Counted from the stretch's first letter, positions 12,452 to 24,867 are shown. The stretch is DNA of 39,477 nucleotides from Alphaproteobacteria bacterium (GCA_021296255.1 JAGWAU010000050.1:1078-40554), one strand, 5' to 3'. Program-made: numbers and translations. The notes: generated by a model from the sequence alone, not told the origin.

Positions 12452-13885
12452 CTAAATCGGCTCCCCCACGCGCGGATCGAGCGGCACGCGGTCCTTCAGG
12501 CCGGTGAGCGCCTCGAACACGGCCGCCGCCGACAGAAGCTCCGCCTCGCGCCCCATCGGCGCCACCATCTGAAGTCCAACCGGGCGCCCGTCGTCGGTGA
12601 ACCCGGTGGGGACCGACATCGAGGGACAGGCGGTGAGCGTGATAGCGAATGCCATGACCAGCCACCCGAAATAGTGCTCGAACTTCACACCCGCAACCTC
12701 CTCGAGGTAGCGCCGGCGGTGATCGAACGGTGGTGCCACCACGGCGGGACAGAGCAGCAGGTCATAGGTATCGAAGAATACCGCGGCGCGGTGGTAGAGT
12801 TCGCCCCGGGCCCGTTCGGCCCACGTGATCTTCTCGGCGTCGACCCTCAGCCCCTCCTCGATGTTCCAGACAAGCTCTTGCTTGAACGTGTCGCGGTGCT
12901 GCTCAAGAAAGTGCGCCCGGTCGCCGGAGAAATAGACGGCACGGACCACCTCGAAGATTTCCACCGCGTCGTGAAAGTCGATGCACGCCTCCTCCACCAC
13001 GGTGCCGACCTCCACGAAGCGCCGCGCCCCTTCAGCACATAGCCGCCGCACCTCCGGGTCGACGGGCCCGAGGCCAAGATCGGGACTGAAAGCAACCCGC
13101 TTGGGCGGTACGGGTTCGGCGGCGGCGCTGCGATACGGGGTCGGCGGCGCGGGACGGGTGAGCGGGTCGCGATGATCGAGACCAGCCATGGCATCGAGCA
13201 TCAACGCCGCGTCTTCCACCGTCCGCGCCATCGGACCGTTCACGGCGAGCGTGTTGAAAGGAAGCCGGATGGGGCCGTGAGGCACCACCCCAGGCCCCGG
13301 CCTCATGCCGACGGTCGAGGTGAAACTCGCGGGATTGCGGATCGAACCGCCATGGTCGCTGCCCGTAGCGAGCCACACTTGGCCCGCAGCCAGAGCAGCG
13401 GCGGACCCGCCGGAGGAGCCGCCCGGCGTGAGCGCCGTGTTCCACGGATTCGTCGTCGTGCCGAAGACCTCGTTGAAGGTCTGCGAGCCGGCTCCAAACT
13501 CGGGCGTGTTCGACTTGGCCGCGACCAAGGCGCCGTTGGCCTCGAGACGCTCCACCATGTAATCCGACCGCTCCGGCACGTGATCGGCGAAGGCCAAGGA
13601 ACCGTAGGTCGTGCGCACGCCGGCGACGTCGCTGAGATCCTTGACGGCGATGGGCAGCCCGTGGAGGTAGTCCGGCCTGTCCACATCCCGCGACCCCTTG
13701 GCGAGACGGTCGGCGTGCGACCGGGCACGATCGAAACAGAGGGTCGGCAACGCGTTGAGCACGCCGTCCGTATCGGCGGTCCGCGCCTCGGCGACATCGA
13801 GCAGATCGAAGGGGCTCACCTCGCCGCGCGCCAGAAGGTCCACCGCCTCGCAGGCGGTGAGGCGGATAAAGTCTTCGTCGTTCAT
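12452..13885 (-). CDS. Amidase (amidase-signature family hydrolase)
   Basis: Hydrolyses carboxamides through a Ser-cisSer-Lys triad. In this 477-residue protein the lysine is K82 ([13 protein letters not shown]), the cis-serine S157 in [12 protein letters not shown], and the nucleophile S181 in [15 protein letters not shown]; all three are present. The gap between the motifs and the carboxyl segment [12 protein letters not shown] are normal for the family. GatA is unlikely because gatB and gatC are not nearby and the insert regions differ; a catabolic or biosynthetic amidase is more probable, substrate unknown. The ATG at 13885 is used since upstream codons run into the uvrA promoter region. 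It is divergent from uvrA and separates it from ssb. Confidence 0.9.
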   Translation of the reverse strand: MNDEDFIRLTACEAVDLLARGEVSPFDLLDVAEARTADTDGVLNALPTLCFDRARSHADRLAKGSRDVDRPDYLHGLPIAVKDLSDVAGVRTTYGSLAFADHVPERSDYMVERLEANGALVAAKSNTPEFGAGSQTFNEVFGTTTNPWNTALTPGGSSGGSAAALAAGQVWLATGSDHGGSIRNPASFTSTVGMRPGPGVVPHGPIRLPFNTLAVNGPMARTVEDAALMLDAMAGLDHRDPLTRPAPPTPYRSAAAEPVPPKRVAFSPDLGLGPVDPEVRRLCAEGARRFVEVGTVVEEACIDFHDAVEIFEVVRAVYFSGDRAHFLEQHRDTFKQELVWNIEEGLRVDAEKITWAERARGELYHRAAVFFDTYDLLLCPAVVAPPFDHRRRYLEEVAGVKFEHYFGWLVMAFAITLTACPSMSVPTGFTDDGRPVGLQMVAPMGREAELLSAAAVFEALTGLKDRVPLDPRVGEPI

Positions 13886-14096
13886 GCAGGGAACTTTAAT
13901 GCGTGGCGACGGAACTACAAAGGTACACAGCCGCAGGAACCGAGAGGTTGGCGGCAAAAGGGGATCCCTCTTTCCAAGGAGCCCGCGCCGATTGCATGAA
14001 AACGTCGGGGCACGCGGGCAGGTTCGCGATTCGGAGTCGCATCCCGCCGCCGCCATCCCATATGATGCCCATGACCGATTCGGCGTTCCCCCGTTC

Positions 14097-17027
<2,931 letters not shown>

Positions 17028-17170
17028 ATGGCCCCCCCGGCCGCCGGTCCGCGCTCTTCTGCCGGCGGGGCGCCGCGCATGGCAAGAACGGTTCTTTCGC
17101 GGTAGTCTTGTGCCACTCGCGGACGACGGGTTCGCGTATCCACGTAGCTGTGGCGGACGGGTGGGTTGCG

Positions 17171-18097
17171 ATGGAGACGCCATCGGGCAAATCGGCGGCG
17201 GACGAGAACTTTCCGGTGGGCTCGTGGCTGTTGCCGACAAGCCTGCGGCCGCATATCGCGGCGTTCTATGCTTATGCACGGGCGATCGACGATATCGCCG
17301 ACAACCCCGACCTACAGCCGGCCGACAAGATCGCGCGCCTGGACGGTTTCGCCAGGGCCGTGCGCGGCATCGAGGTTACCGATCCGGCGTTCCGCAAGGC
17401 GCACGACATCCGCCGCAGCCTGGCCGGGACACGCGTGACCCATCGGCATTGCCTGGATCTGGTTCGCGCGTTCAAGCAGGACGCAACGAAGCTGCGCTAT
17501 GACGACTGGGACGACCTGATCGGCTATTGCGATCTCTCGGCGGCCCCCGTGGGCCGCTACTTGGTCGACCTGCACGGCGAGCCGGCTACCGCATACCCGG
17601 CAGCCGATGCCCTGTGCAACGCGCTGCAGGTACTGAACCATCTGCAGGACTGCGGCGACGATTACCGGGCGTTGAACCGGGTCTACCTGCCGCAGGAATG
17701 GATGGCCGAGGCCGGCGTCGGTGCCGAGGCGCTGGGCGACGGCCGGTCGACAGCACGGCTGCGGCGGGTGCTCGACCGGTGCCTGGACGCGACCGATGGC
17801 CTGCTGGCGCTGGCCAACCATCTGCCGGGCCAACTCGGCAACGTCCGGTTCGCCATGGAGGCGGCGGCGATCGTCGCCATCGCCAGGAAACTCGGCATCG
17901 AGTTGCGCCGACGCGACCCTCTGGCGGAACGGGTGGCGCTGACCAAGGCGCAGTACGTGACATGCTGCGCGCGCGGGATCGGCCATGTCCTGCTTCAAAG
18001 GGCCTTGCGCGGGGCCGCTCGGTGGCGGCGCCTCGTTCTCGCCCCGGTTACCGGTCGTCGAGCACCGCCAGCCGCGCGACCGCCCGCCGGTGAATGA
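17171..18097 (+). CDS. hpnC: Squalene synthase HpnC (hydroxysqualene-forming)
   Basis: In the bacterial three-enzyme route HpnC converts presqualene diphosphate to hydroxysqualene. The 308-residue protein begins with GKSAADENFPVGSWLLP, a typical HpnC opening, and has the two Asp-rich metal motifs DDIAD (residues 40-44) and DCGDD (160-164) followed by RVYLPQEW. The ATG at 17171 is used; a GTG at 17150 is in frame. Its last 17 codons overlap the 3' end of the TPR gene on the opposite strand (18048-18097). Unlike the usual hpnC-hpnD-hpnE operon it points toward its partners instead of leading them, so its expression is presumably separate. Confidence 0.92.
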   Translation: METPSGKSAADENFPVGSWLLPTSLRPHIAAFYAYARAIDDIADNPDLQPADKIARLDGFARAVRGIEVTDPAFRKAHDIRRSLAGTRVTHRHCLDLVRAFKQDATKLRYDDWDDLIGYCDLSAAPVGRYLVDLHGEPATAYPAADALCNALQVLNHLQDCGDDYRALNRVYLPQEWMAEAGVGAEALGDGRSTARLRRVLDRCLDATDGLLALANHLPGQLGNVRFAMEAAAIVAIARKLGIELRRRDPLAERVALTKAQYVTCCARGIGHVLLQRALRGAARWRRLVLAPVTGRRAPPAARPPAGE

Positions 18098-18845
18098 TGC
18101 GGTCGTAGGCACTCTTCGACGGCAGCGCGGTCGCCCGTACCAGCAGGCCGCGCGCCCGGTCACGATTCTCCTCGCCATCCAGCAGCAACAGACCGAGCGC
18201 ATATTCATAGAGCACCGCCTTACTGTCGGGCGCCAGCGCGAGGGCTTTGTCGTAGTGCGCCAGGGCGTCCTTTCCGCTGGCCCCGTACAGCAGGCCGGCC
18301 ATGAACCCCCCGGCGTTGACGGCCTCGGCATGCCAAGCGGCCATGCTCAGATGTGCGTTCGGCATGTCCGGATCCAGCGCAAGCGCATGTTTTATCGCGT
18401 CACGAACCTTTCGCACGTAACCTTGCTCCACCACCTCCAGGACTCCGACCGTCTGCGCGTATCGGCCCATGGCATGAGCCCATTGCAAATAACCCTCTGG
18501 ATTGCCCGCATCCAGGCGGATCGCCTCTTCCGCCAATGCCGCGGCGCGATCGAACCAAGCCTGTTTCTCGCCCTCTTCGGCCAAGTAGTAGCCGTGAATC
18601 GCCAACGCTTCGGCCGCCAAGGCATCTCCTTCGGAGGTTTCGAGGCTTTCGGCCAGTTCGGCCGCCTCGATGAAACGTCCCTCGGTGAACGCGGCACGCG
18701 CCGCTTCGACCGTCTGGGCGCGCGCCGTGCCCGCCGATGCGAATACGTGCACCACGGTCAGGCAGATCAGCAATGCGGCCTTGGGTCCGCGACACGTCCG
18801 CGAACCAGTGGGTCGAGTCGGCACGCCGCCGTACCGCCGCGCCAT
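18048..18845 (-). CDS. Exported TPR-repeat protein of unknown function
   Basis: A 265-residue protein with a long amino-terminal export signal: a basic n-region of about 22 residues, the core AALLICLTVVHVFASAG, and a T-A-R-A cleavage site before QTVEA. The mature part is helical and TPR-like, with Ala-rich repeats such as AAALAEEAIRLDAGNPEGYL, IKHALALDPDMPNAHLS and HYDKALALAPDSKAVLYEYA at about 34-residue spacing. It would act as a periplasmic scaffold. It starts five bases after the hpnE stop, so it is probably the last gene of hpnD-hpnE-TPR and may be linked to hopanoid metabolism or placement; that role is an inference from position only. Confidence 0.8.
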   Translation of the reverse strand: MARRYGGVPTRPTGSRTCRGPKAALLICLTVVHVFASAGTARAQTVEAARAAFTEGRFIEAAELAESLETSEGDALAAEALAIHGYYLAEEGEKQAWFDRAAALAEEAIRLDAGNPEGYLQWAHAMGRYAQTVGVLEVVEQGYVRKVRDAIKHALALDPDMPNAHLSMAAWHAEAVNAGGFMAGLLYGASGKDALAHYDKALALAPDSKAVLYEYALGLLLLDGEENRDRARGLLVRATALPSKSAYDRIIHRRAVARLAVLDDR

Positions 18846-18850
18846 CCCGC

Positions 18851-20125
18851 CTATTCCCCGGCCCCGATCCGCCCGTCACCGGCGACGGCGTGCGCCACCA
18901 TGTGAGCGGACCGAACTGCGCTTTCGATCGTCGCGGGCAGACCCGTATCGATCCAATCGCCGGCAAGATACAGGTTGGCAAACTTGGTCCGGGTACCGTG
19001 TCGGCGTCGCGCGCCCTCGGGCGTCTGCGCGAAGGTAGCGTGCCTTTCCTTGATGACACGACACACCGGCACCGCGTCCCGCCCGAAACCGAGGGCCGCG
19101 GCGACGTCGGCCCAAGCTTTGCGGGCGATCACGTCGGCCGGTTCCGTTGCCAGTGAATCGGCTGCGCTGACCGTTATCGATACCACGTCGCCGCGCGCGA
19201 AGAGCCACTGCGCCGTCCCCCCGATCAGCCCCAGAAGCGGCAGGTCCGCCGCCAAGCCGGCGGGTTCGGGCAAACGGAAATGGACGTTGACGATGGCATG
19301 GCTCTGTTCCGGCACGCTCAGCCCCGGCACCAGGCCGGCGGTGACCAACGGCGGCAACGCCAGCACCACGCTGTCGCCGCCGCGCAACACGACCGTTTCC
19401 GCGCCGAAGCGCAGACGGCTCGCCGCGCCACCGACGTAGGCGATCCGGCGCAGCCGGTGCCCGAACCGAACGGCGGCGCCGCGCCGGTGCAGGAAGTTCA
19501 AGGCCGGGTTCACGAAGGTCTCGGAAAGCCCGTTCCTGACGATCCGTGGCCGGCAGGCGGCCTCTCCCCGGGCGAAGGTATCCCGCAACACGGGCCACAA
19601 CAGACGTGCCGCGCCGGCCCGCGCCGGGGTGTTCAACGCCGCGACGGCAAGCGGCTCCCAGAACCGCTCGAACAGGGCACCGCCGTCGCCGACGCAGTCG
19701 GTTACGGTCCGATCCGCCCCGGCAACGGCGAACCGCAGCGCCGACAGATAGTCCCAGCCGCTGGTGCCAGGCACTCGCCGGTCGGCGTGGAGCGTCCACC
19801 AGGGCAGTCTGCCGGCGTTGGGCCGTAAGCACCATCGCCGGCCGGTCCGAAGGTCGAGGAACGGAAAACGGGCCGAAGCGGGGCCGATCAGCGCATCGCC
19901 GGCACCGATGTCGTCCAGATAGCGCATCGCGGCGGCGTTGCCGCTCAACAGCAGGTGATTGCCGTTGTCGATCGCGCGACCGAGCTTGGCGTCGCGGTAG
20001 GAGCGACAACGACCACCGGCCTGACCGCTGGCTTCGTAAAGCGTGACGGCACGCCCTTCCCGCGCCAGCGACACCGCGGTCGCGAGACCCGCGACGCCGG
20101 CACCGATGATGTGGGTCCGGGGCAC
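18851..20125 (-). CDS. hpnE: Hydroxysqualene dehydroxylase HpnE
   Basis: FAD-dependent amine oxidase/phytoene-desaturase-fold enzyme that reduces hydroxysqualene to squalene. The 424-residue protein opens with the dinucleotide-binding motif HIIGAGVAGLATAVSL and E31-type ribose contact (VTLYEASGQAGGRCRSY), then the HpnE-typical IDNGNHLLLSGN. It closes with the FAD-contacting NLYLAGDWIDTGLPATIE followed by SAVRSAHMVA. The GTG start (20125) lies 12 bases after the hpnD stop; its ribosome site is poor, suggesting coupled translation. Assignment rests on sequence pattern plus the adjacency of hpnD and hpnC. Confidence 0.92.
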   Translation of the reverse strand: MPRTHIIGAGVAGLATAVSLAREGRAVTLYEASGQAGGRCRSYRDAKLGRAIDNGNHLLLSGNAAAMRYLDDIGAGDALIGPASARFPFLDLRTGRRWCLRPNAGRLPWWTLHADRRVPGTSGWDYLSALRFAVAGADRTVTDCVGDGGALFERFWEPLAVAALNTPARAGAARLLWPVLRDTFARGEAACRPRIVRNGLSETFVNPALNFLHRRGAAVRFGHRLRRIAYVGGAASRLRFGAETVVLRGGDSVVLALPPLVTAGLVPGLSVPEQSHAIVNVHFRLPEPAGLAADLPLLGLIGGTAQWLFARGDVVSITVSAADSLATEPADVIARKAWADVAAALGFGRDAVPVCRVIKERHATFAQTPEGARRRHGTRTKFANLYLAGDWIDTGLPATIESAVRSAHMVAHAVAGDGRIGAGE

Positions 20126-20137
20126 GAACGGGCGCCG

Positions 20138-21025
20138 TCAGAAGAACCCGTGCCGCAGGGCGAGCCACATCTTGCGGGCGGGGGTCAGCCGGATCGGGTC
20201 ATGGAGTCCCCCCCAGCCGCGTTCTTCCAGCCGGTCGAGCAGCTCTCGATAGATCGCCATCATGATGACGGCGGGCCGGATCCTGCGCGGACCGAGTTCC
20301 GTGATCAGGCTGTCGGCCTCGGCGTAATAGCCGCGCGCACGTCCGGCCAGTTCCCCGCAGGCCCCGGCAAAGCCCGGATGAACCAGGATCGCGTTCAATG
20401 AATCACCGACGACGCCATGCCTGCCGAGCAGTTCCAGAGGCACGTACAGGCGTTGCAGCCCCGCGTCTTCCTTCACGTCGCGCAGGATATTGGTCAGTTG
20501 CAGCGCGTTACCGAGCGTCCTGGCGATATCAGGTCCGGGAGACGCGGGCACGCCGAAAGCATGAACCGACAGCATGCCGACCGCGCCGGCGACCTTGCGG
20601 CAATAGTCCAACAAGTCATCCAGCGTCTGCATTCGCACGGTCGGCGCCGCATCGATTTCCATGCCGTCGATCACGGCGAGGAATTCCCTCTGCGGCAGGT
20701 TGAAACGCCGCACCGGTTGCAGCAGCGCTCTCGTGGTCGGCCATGTCGACCGTCCGGCATAGAGGCGGGTGATTTCCCTGCGCCAGGCGGCCAGTGCCCG
20801 CTTCTTGTCGACGATCTCGCCCGGCTGGTCGGCGATGTCGTCGACCTCGCGACAAAACGCATAGATCGCGTACATGGCGCGCCGCCGCTCCGCCGGCAGC
20901 ACCCGCATGCCCCAAAGGAACGACGTGCCCGACCGCGCGATGACACGATTGACATGAGCCCACGGCTCGATCCGTCCATAGGGCGGGATGTCTCGAGTGG
21001 CCGGGGAACGATGCGGCGGACTCAC
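20138..21025 (-). CDS. hpnD: Presqualene diphosphate synthase HpnD
   Basis: Condenses two farnesyl diphosphates to presqualene diphosphate, the first committed step to squalene. Of 295 residues; the first Asp motif is [11 protein letters not shown] (residues 59-69) and the second is [20 protein letters not shown] (near 170-190), both intact. [13 protein letters not shown] near residue 32 and [10 protein letters not shown] are also characteristic of the family. The GTG start is preceded by GAGGAG at nine bases. It heads the leftward hpnD-hpnE-TPR unit and is divergent from ispH. No shc/hpnF is in the window, so whether the squalene becomes hopanoids cannot be shown here. Confidence 0.95.
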   Translation of the reverse strand: MSPPHRSPATRDIPPYGRIEPWAHVNRVIARSGTSFLWGMRVLPAERRRAMYAIYAFCREVDDIADQPGEIVDKKRALAAWRREITRLYAGRSTWPTTRALLQPVRRFNLPQREFLAVIDGMEIDAAPTVRMQTLDDLLDYCRKVAGAVGMLSVHAFGVPASPGPDIARTLGNALQLTNILRDVKEDAGLQRLYVPLELLGRHGVVGDSLNAILVHPGFAGACGELAGRARGYYAEADSLITELGPRRIRPAVIMMAIYRELLDRLEERGWGGLHDPIRLTPARKMWLALRHGFF

Positions 21026-21266
21026 GCTACCGGGCTCCTCACCTCCGTCAAGTGTGAGGACCGATCGGGTTCATGTCAATCCGACCGACAAGGCCCGCTC
21101 GACCACGGGTTGCCGCATCGGGCAGCGACCAGACCGGAGGCCGTCCAAATTCAGAGCCACCTCGAATGGCGAAATCATGCTAGAAGTGGACGGCCATACG
21201 GCGCTCGGACCTGACAGCTGCCGGGGAGCGAGCGGCCGCACCGTGCCGCGGGGGATGGAGTTTTCG

Positions 21267-22220
21267 ATGACAAAGCGAGTCTTGCACGTGATCCTAGCGC
21301 AGCCCAGAGGGTTCTGTGCCGGTGTCATTCGGGCCGTCGACATCGTCGAGCACGCGTTGCGCATCCATGGCGCGCCAGTCTATGTGCGACACGAGATCGT
21401 CCACAACAAACACGTCGTCGACAGGTTGCGCGACATGGGTGCGTGCTTCGTCGAGGACATCGCGGACATCCCGCTCGGTGCCGTTGCCGTGTTCAGCGCT
21501 CACGGCGTGTCCCGCAAGGTCGAGGATGACGCGGGCGCCCGTGGCCTCCGCGTGATCGACGCCACCTGTCCGTTGGTCAGCAAGGTGCACAACCAAGCGA
21601 AACGCTATGCGCGGCGGGGCTACGAGGTCGTCCTTGTCGGACATCCCGGCCATCCGGAAGTCGAGGGAACGATGGGACAGGTGCCGGGCAAGGTGCATTT
21701 GGTATCGAACCCGGCCGACGTGGAGGCGTTGACGCCGGCCGACCCGGCGCGGATCGCCTATGTGACGCAAACCACGCTCAGTGTCGACGATACCCGCGAG
21801 GTCATCGCGGCGCTCGTGGCGCGGTTCCCGGAAATCCTAGGCCACGACGTAGAAGACATTTGCTATGCGACGCAAAACCGTCAGACCGCGGTACGACTTC
21901 TGGCGGCCCGGTGCGATGTGATCCTGGTCATCGGTGCCGACTACAGCTCGAATTCGAACCGGCTGCGCGAGATCGGCGGGGAAACGGGAACCGCCAGCTA
22001 CCTCATTCCGGATGCCGGCGGTCTGGAGCCCGCTTGGCTGGACGGGGCGCGGACGGTGGGTATCACCGCCGGCGCCTCGGCGCCGGAAGAACTGGTCAAG
22101 GGTCTGACCGACCGGTTGCGCGACATGTTCGACGTGACGGTGACCGACCTCGACGGCATCGAAGAGAACGTCGTCTTCAACCTGCCGCGGGAGCTGACGG
22201 CGCGGCAACACCAAATCTAA
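21267..22220 (+). CDS. ispH: 4-hydroxy-3-methylbut-2-enyl diphosphate reductase
   Basis: Iron-sulfur enzyme that makes IPP and DMAPP in the last step of the MEP pathway. The 317-residue protein has the three cluster cysteines C17 (PRGFCAGV), C101 (DATCPLV) and C199 ([10 protein letters not shown]), substrate histidines H46 and H129, the proton-relay glutamate E131 region in [11 protein letters not shown], and [12 protein letters not shown]. The ATG at 21267 has GGAG six bases upstream; an ATG four codons earlier (21255) is possible. Placement divergent from hpnD fits the known linkage of ispH copies to squalene/hopanoid loci. Whether this is the only copy in the genome is unknown. Confidence 0.96.
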   Translation: MTKRVLHVILAQPRGFCAGVIRAVDIVEHALRIHGAPVYVRHEIVHNKHVVDRLRDMGACFVEDIADIPLGAVAVFSAHGVSRKVEDDAGARGLRVIDATCPLVSKVHNQAKRYARRGYEVVLVGHPGHPEVEGTMGQVPGKVHLVSNPADVEALTPADPARIAYVTQTTLSVDDTREVIAALVARFPEILGHDVEDICYATQNRQTAVRLLAARCDVILVIGADYSSNSNRLREIGGETGTASYLIPDAGGLEPAWLDGARTVGITAGASAPEELVKGLTDRLRDMFDVTVTDLDGIEENVVFNLPRELTARQHQI

Positions 22221-22289
22221 TGTCGATGACAGGTAGAATTGTCCGGTTTTCCTAGCGCATCGGCCGACCGTGTTTGGACGCCCCTGTTG

Positions 22290-22478
22290 ATGCAGGCACC
22301 TTCTTCGGACGATTTGTTGCAGGAGGTCAGGTGCTGTCATGTGTCCAGCCACGGCAAGAAGAGCCTTTTCATGTTCGACCAGCCACGCAGTGTCGAAGGT
22401 ACGGCGCTGCTGATCCAGGCACACAAGTAGGGCGCGGACGACCGATGGCTGTATCTGCCGGCGCCGAAACGGGTGTGT
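22290..22478 (+). pseudogene. Remnant of a LolA-like outer-membrane lipoprotein-sorting protein
   Basis: Read in one frame, this stretch gives GKKSLFMFDQPRSVEGTALL, then after an in-frame TAG (22428-22430) continues as GADDRWLYLPAPKRV. The pattern D/K-KSL-x-x-F-x-x-P-x-D-V-x-GTA-x-L ... HK-x-G-x-DD-x-WLYLPA-x-KRV is the core of the LolA-fold outer-membrane lipoprotein-sorting family that accompanies MMPL/RND exporters. About 60 of roughly 250 residues remain; the signal peptide, the start and everything after KRV are missing. The remnant ends exactly where the export signal of the next gene begins. It fills most of what would otherwise be a blank 224-base gap after ispH. Dead gene, high confidence in decay, good confidence in family. 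Confidence 0.68.
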
Positions 22479-23717
22479 CGACGGCGGTCCGCGATGCCCT
22501 TTGCGGCGCGGCACTCGCCATTGTCTGGATCGCCGCTCCGGTGGGTGGTACCAGCGCGCGGGCCGAGCCCTGGATCGCCGCACACGAGTTCTCTGGAAAC
22601 GTGAGCATCGAAAACCGCTGGTATCCGGAAGCCGCCGCGCATTCCGGCCAGCGGGCGCACGCCAGCGGCTTCGTCGCAGCGCCCCGCCTGTATCTCGAGG
22701 ACGCCGAGGGCCGAAGCGTCACCCTGGCGTCGTTCCTTCGCTACGACGCCGGAGACCCGGACCGTACCCACGCGGACCTGCGCGAAGCCTACATATTGCT
22801 GGTCGGCGAGATCGGCGACGGCGAATGGGAGTTGCGCGCCGGCATCGACCGGGTGTTCTGGGGCGTCGCCGAATCGCGCCACCTAGTCGATATCGTCAAT
22901 CAGACCGACCTCGTGGAACACCCCAACGAAGAGGCCAAGCTGGGCCAGCCCATGGTTCATGTCACCTGGTCAGGGGATTGGGGCGCGGCAGAACTGTTCG
23001 GCCTGCCCTATCATCGCGCCCGTACCTTTCCAGGCCGCCGCGGCCGCCTGCGTAGCCCGCTTGTCGTCGACAACGACCGTGCCGCATACGAGAGCGCGGC
23101 CGGTAGGTGGCATTTTGACTTCGCCGCCCGGTACAGCCACGGTATCGGGCCTCTCGACCTTGGCCTGAGCCTGTTCGACGGCACCAGCCGAGAGCCAGCC
23201 CTGATCCCGGTCGCGGTGTCCGGCAGCGGGCCGGTCCTGATGCCGCACTACGCGCGGATCCGGCAACTCGGGCTGGACGCCCAGGTGACCACCGGAGCGT
23301 GGCTTCTCAAGCTCGAAGCCATCGGGCGCGCCGGCGCCCCGCCCCCCGAGGGCGCGCAACAGGGGATTCGAATACACGCTCTATTCGGTTCTCGGCTTCA
23401 CGGCCGACCTCGGGTTGCTGGGCGAATGGAACCGCGACGGGCGCGGTCGGGACGCGACCAACCAGTTCCAGAACGATCTGTTCCTCGGCGCACGCTTGGC
23501 GCTCAACGACGTTCAGGGCACCGAGTTCCTCGCCGGCGTGCTGGCAGACGCCGATCACGGCACCGGCACGCTGACCGCCGAATTCGACCGGCGTCTGTCG
23601 GACCGCTGGTCGCTGCATCTGGAGGCGGTCGCCCTGTTCGGCGTCGGCGAAGCCGATATCGCCTACTCGACCCGTCGCGACAGCTTCATGGCGCTGAACT
23701 TGGCCTACAGCTTCTGA
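22445..23717 (+). pseudogene. Frameshifted outer-membrane beta-barrel protein gene
   Basis: Frame one, from ATG 22445 (or GTG 22475), has an export signal (CGAALAIVWIAAPVGG, cleavage after SARA) and then alternating aromatic/polar strands including VSIENRWYPEA, LREAYILL, RVFWGVAESRHLVDIVNQ and GQPMVHVTW. It continues to LLKLEAIGRAG and then loses coherence. The next frame over takes up immediately as GFEYTLYSVLGFTADLGLLG and ends with the barrel-type terminal ALNLAYSF. Total length is one base more than a multiple of three, so a single extra base, most simply in the GGGG run at 23362-23365 or the C run at 23342-23347, breaks about 423 codons. I know similar proteins only as uncharacterised barrels found beside LolA-like and MMPL genes. 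It could be a sequencing error, but the adjoining LolA remnant argues for real decay. Confidence 0.72.
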
Positions 23718-23751
23718 TCAGGCCAACTCCCGCCGGAGACGAGAGCGACGA

Positions 23752-24609
23752 TCAGCTCCCGAACTTCACCGCATCCCAGTACGTCTTGTTGAGGGGCGAT
23801 ATCAGCGCGTCATGCCCCACCGTCAGACAATCCCGCAGGGACAGCGAGTTGCGGCCGGTCACGGAGGTCGAGCGCGTAAAGGCGGAGCCCTCCGTATGGA
23901 CGTGGCAGTTGTCGAAGGTCCGTTTTGCCGTGGAAATGGCCGAGCGATAGACGTCGTCACTCGGCAACGTCACCGCGACCTTGTCCCACACCGAGTTGCG
24001 CAGGCGCGTCGATGCCGCGCGGTTTCCCGGCGGCAGCAGCGTAACCACACGGTTCAGAACATCGGCGGCAGCCACCTTGGCCCTGTTCTGATCGACCACG
24101 CGGGTGCCAAGCTCGCGCAGCGGCCCGGTCGCGATCGCAATATCCTGCTCGGTCTGTCGGTTGTAGTCGTTGGGCTTCTCCTCAGGCAGCAACGAAACGT
24201 TCGCCCCGATGTCGATGGCGACCCGGACCACGCCGTGTTTGTCCAAGAGCCTCTTGGGAAGGCTCATGTTGACCACGGTCTGGCCGCGGGGCGCGATGAT
24301 CTCGAGCGCGCCGCCGTCAGCGATCTCTACAACCTCGCCGGATGGCTTCACGCCGAGTACCCGGATGCCCTCACCGCCATTGTGGGCGTGGTACACCTGA
24401 TTGCGGGACGGACCCTTGCGCTCCTGCTGCAGACAGAAGGTGGTGAAATCCGCGGCGCAATAAAAAGTGTTGCATCTCAAGGGGATCGGTCCGTTACTTG
24501 CCACGAGGCCGAGGATCTGCGGCGCCGCCTGAGCGGAACCGGACCACGCCAAGGCCGGGCCGGCGGCCACGAACGCGGCGATTATCAGTTTGCGGAAAAT
24601 CAGACGCAT
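23752..24609 (-). CDS. Secreted protein of unknown function
   Basis: Not a recognised family. A 285-residue protein with a clear signal peptide (KLIIAAFVAAGPALAW core, cleavage after SAQA). The mature part has a cysteine group near its start (LRCNTFYCAADFTTFCLQ) and two more Cys near the end (NCHVH and RDCLTV), suggesting disulfides in the periplasm. The middle is beta-rich and the end is a Ser/Asp-rich helix region. An excellent ribosome site (GGAGGGAG ahead of the ATG) shows that it is a real gene. It is convergent with the broken barrel gene and divergent from trmFO. Function unknown. Confidence 0.75.
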   Translation of the reverse strand: MRLIFRKLIIAAFVAAGPALAWSGSAQAAPQILGLVASNGPIPLRCNTFYCAADFTTFCLQQERKGPSRNQVYHAHNGGEGIRVLGVKPSGEVVEIADGGALEIIAPRGQTVVNMSLPKRLLDKHGVVRVAIDIGANVSLLPEEKPNDYNRQTEQDIAIATGPLRELGTRVVDQNRAKVAAADVLNRVVTLLPPGNRAASTRLRNSVWDKVAVTLPSDDVYRSAISTAKRTFDNCHVHTEGSAFTRSTSVTGRNSLSLRDCLTVGHDALISPLNKTYWDAVKFGS

Positions 24610-24867
24610 TTACGCTCCCTCCATTGGACGCGGGGCGTGATGCGGCTGCACCAACGTGTCCCACGCGTGCAGGCTGGCTTCTTGCCATACGGATGTTCCC
24701 ACGGCTCCGATTGCGGGGTCAACGCAGCATGCCGGTCACGTGCTCACGAGATCGTGATCGGAGCGGATCGACCATGTTTCCCGGCCCATCCCTCGATACC
24801 CAACACCTGTTGCCGTTCACATTTCCGAACAGGAGTGCGTGCAAGCGTTTGAGCGTAGATGTGATCG

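Noticed and set aside
14031..14096. LexA-type operator (GTTC repeats) before uvrA
   Set aside because: GTTC occurs twice near 14085-14096 but only four bases apart; the alphaproteobacterial box needs seven. No other candidate was found.
17041..17068. Dyad CCGCCGG-N14-CCGGCGG after uvrA as a terminator
   Set aside because: Arms of seven G/C bases with a 14-base loop and no T run are expected by chance in this composition.
21037..21059. Dyad CCTCAC-N11-GTGAGG between hpnD and ispH as an operator
   Set aside because: Only six-base arms; the right place for control of hpnD, but too weak to claim without comparison.
20988..21266. Longer amino terminus for ispH starting inside the hpnD region
   Set aside because: The added 93 residues are not IspH-like, and a good ribosome site directly precedes the ATG at 21267.
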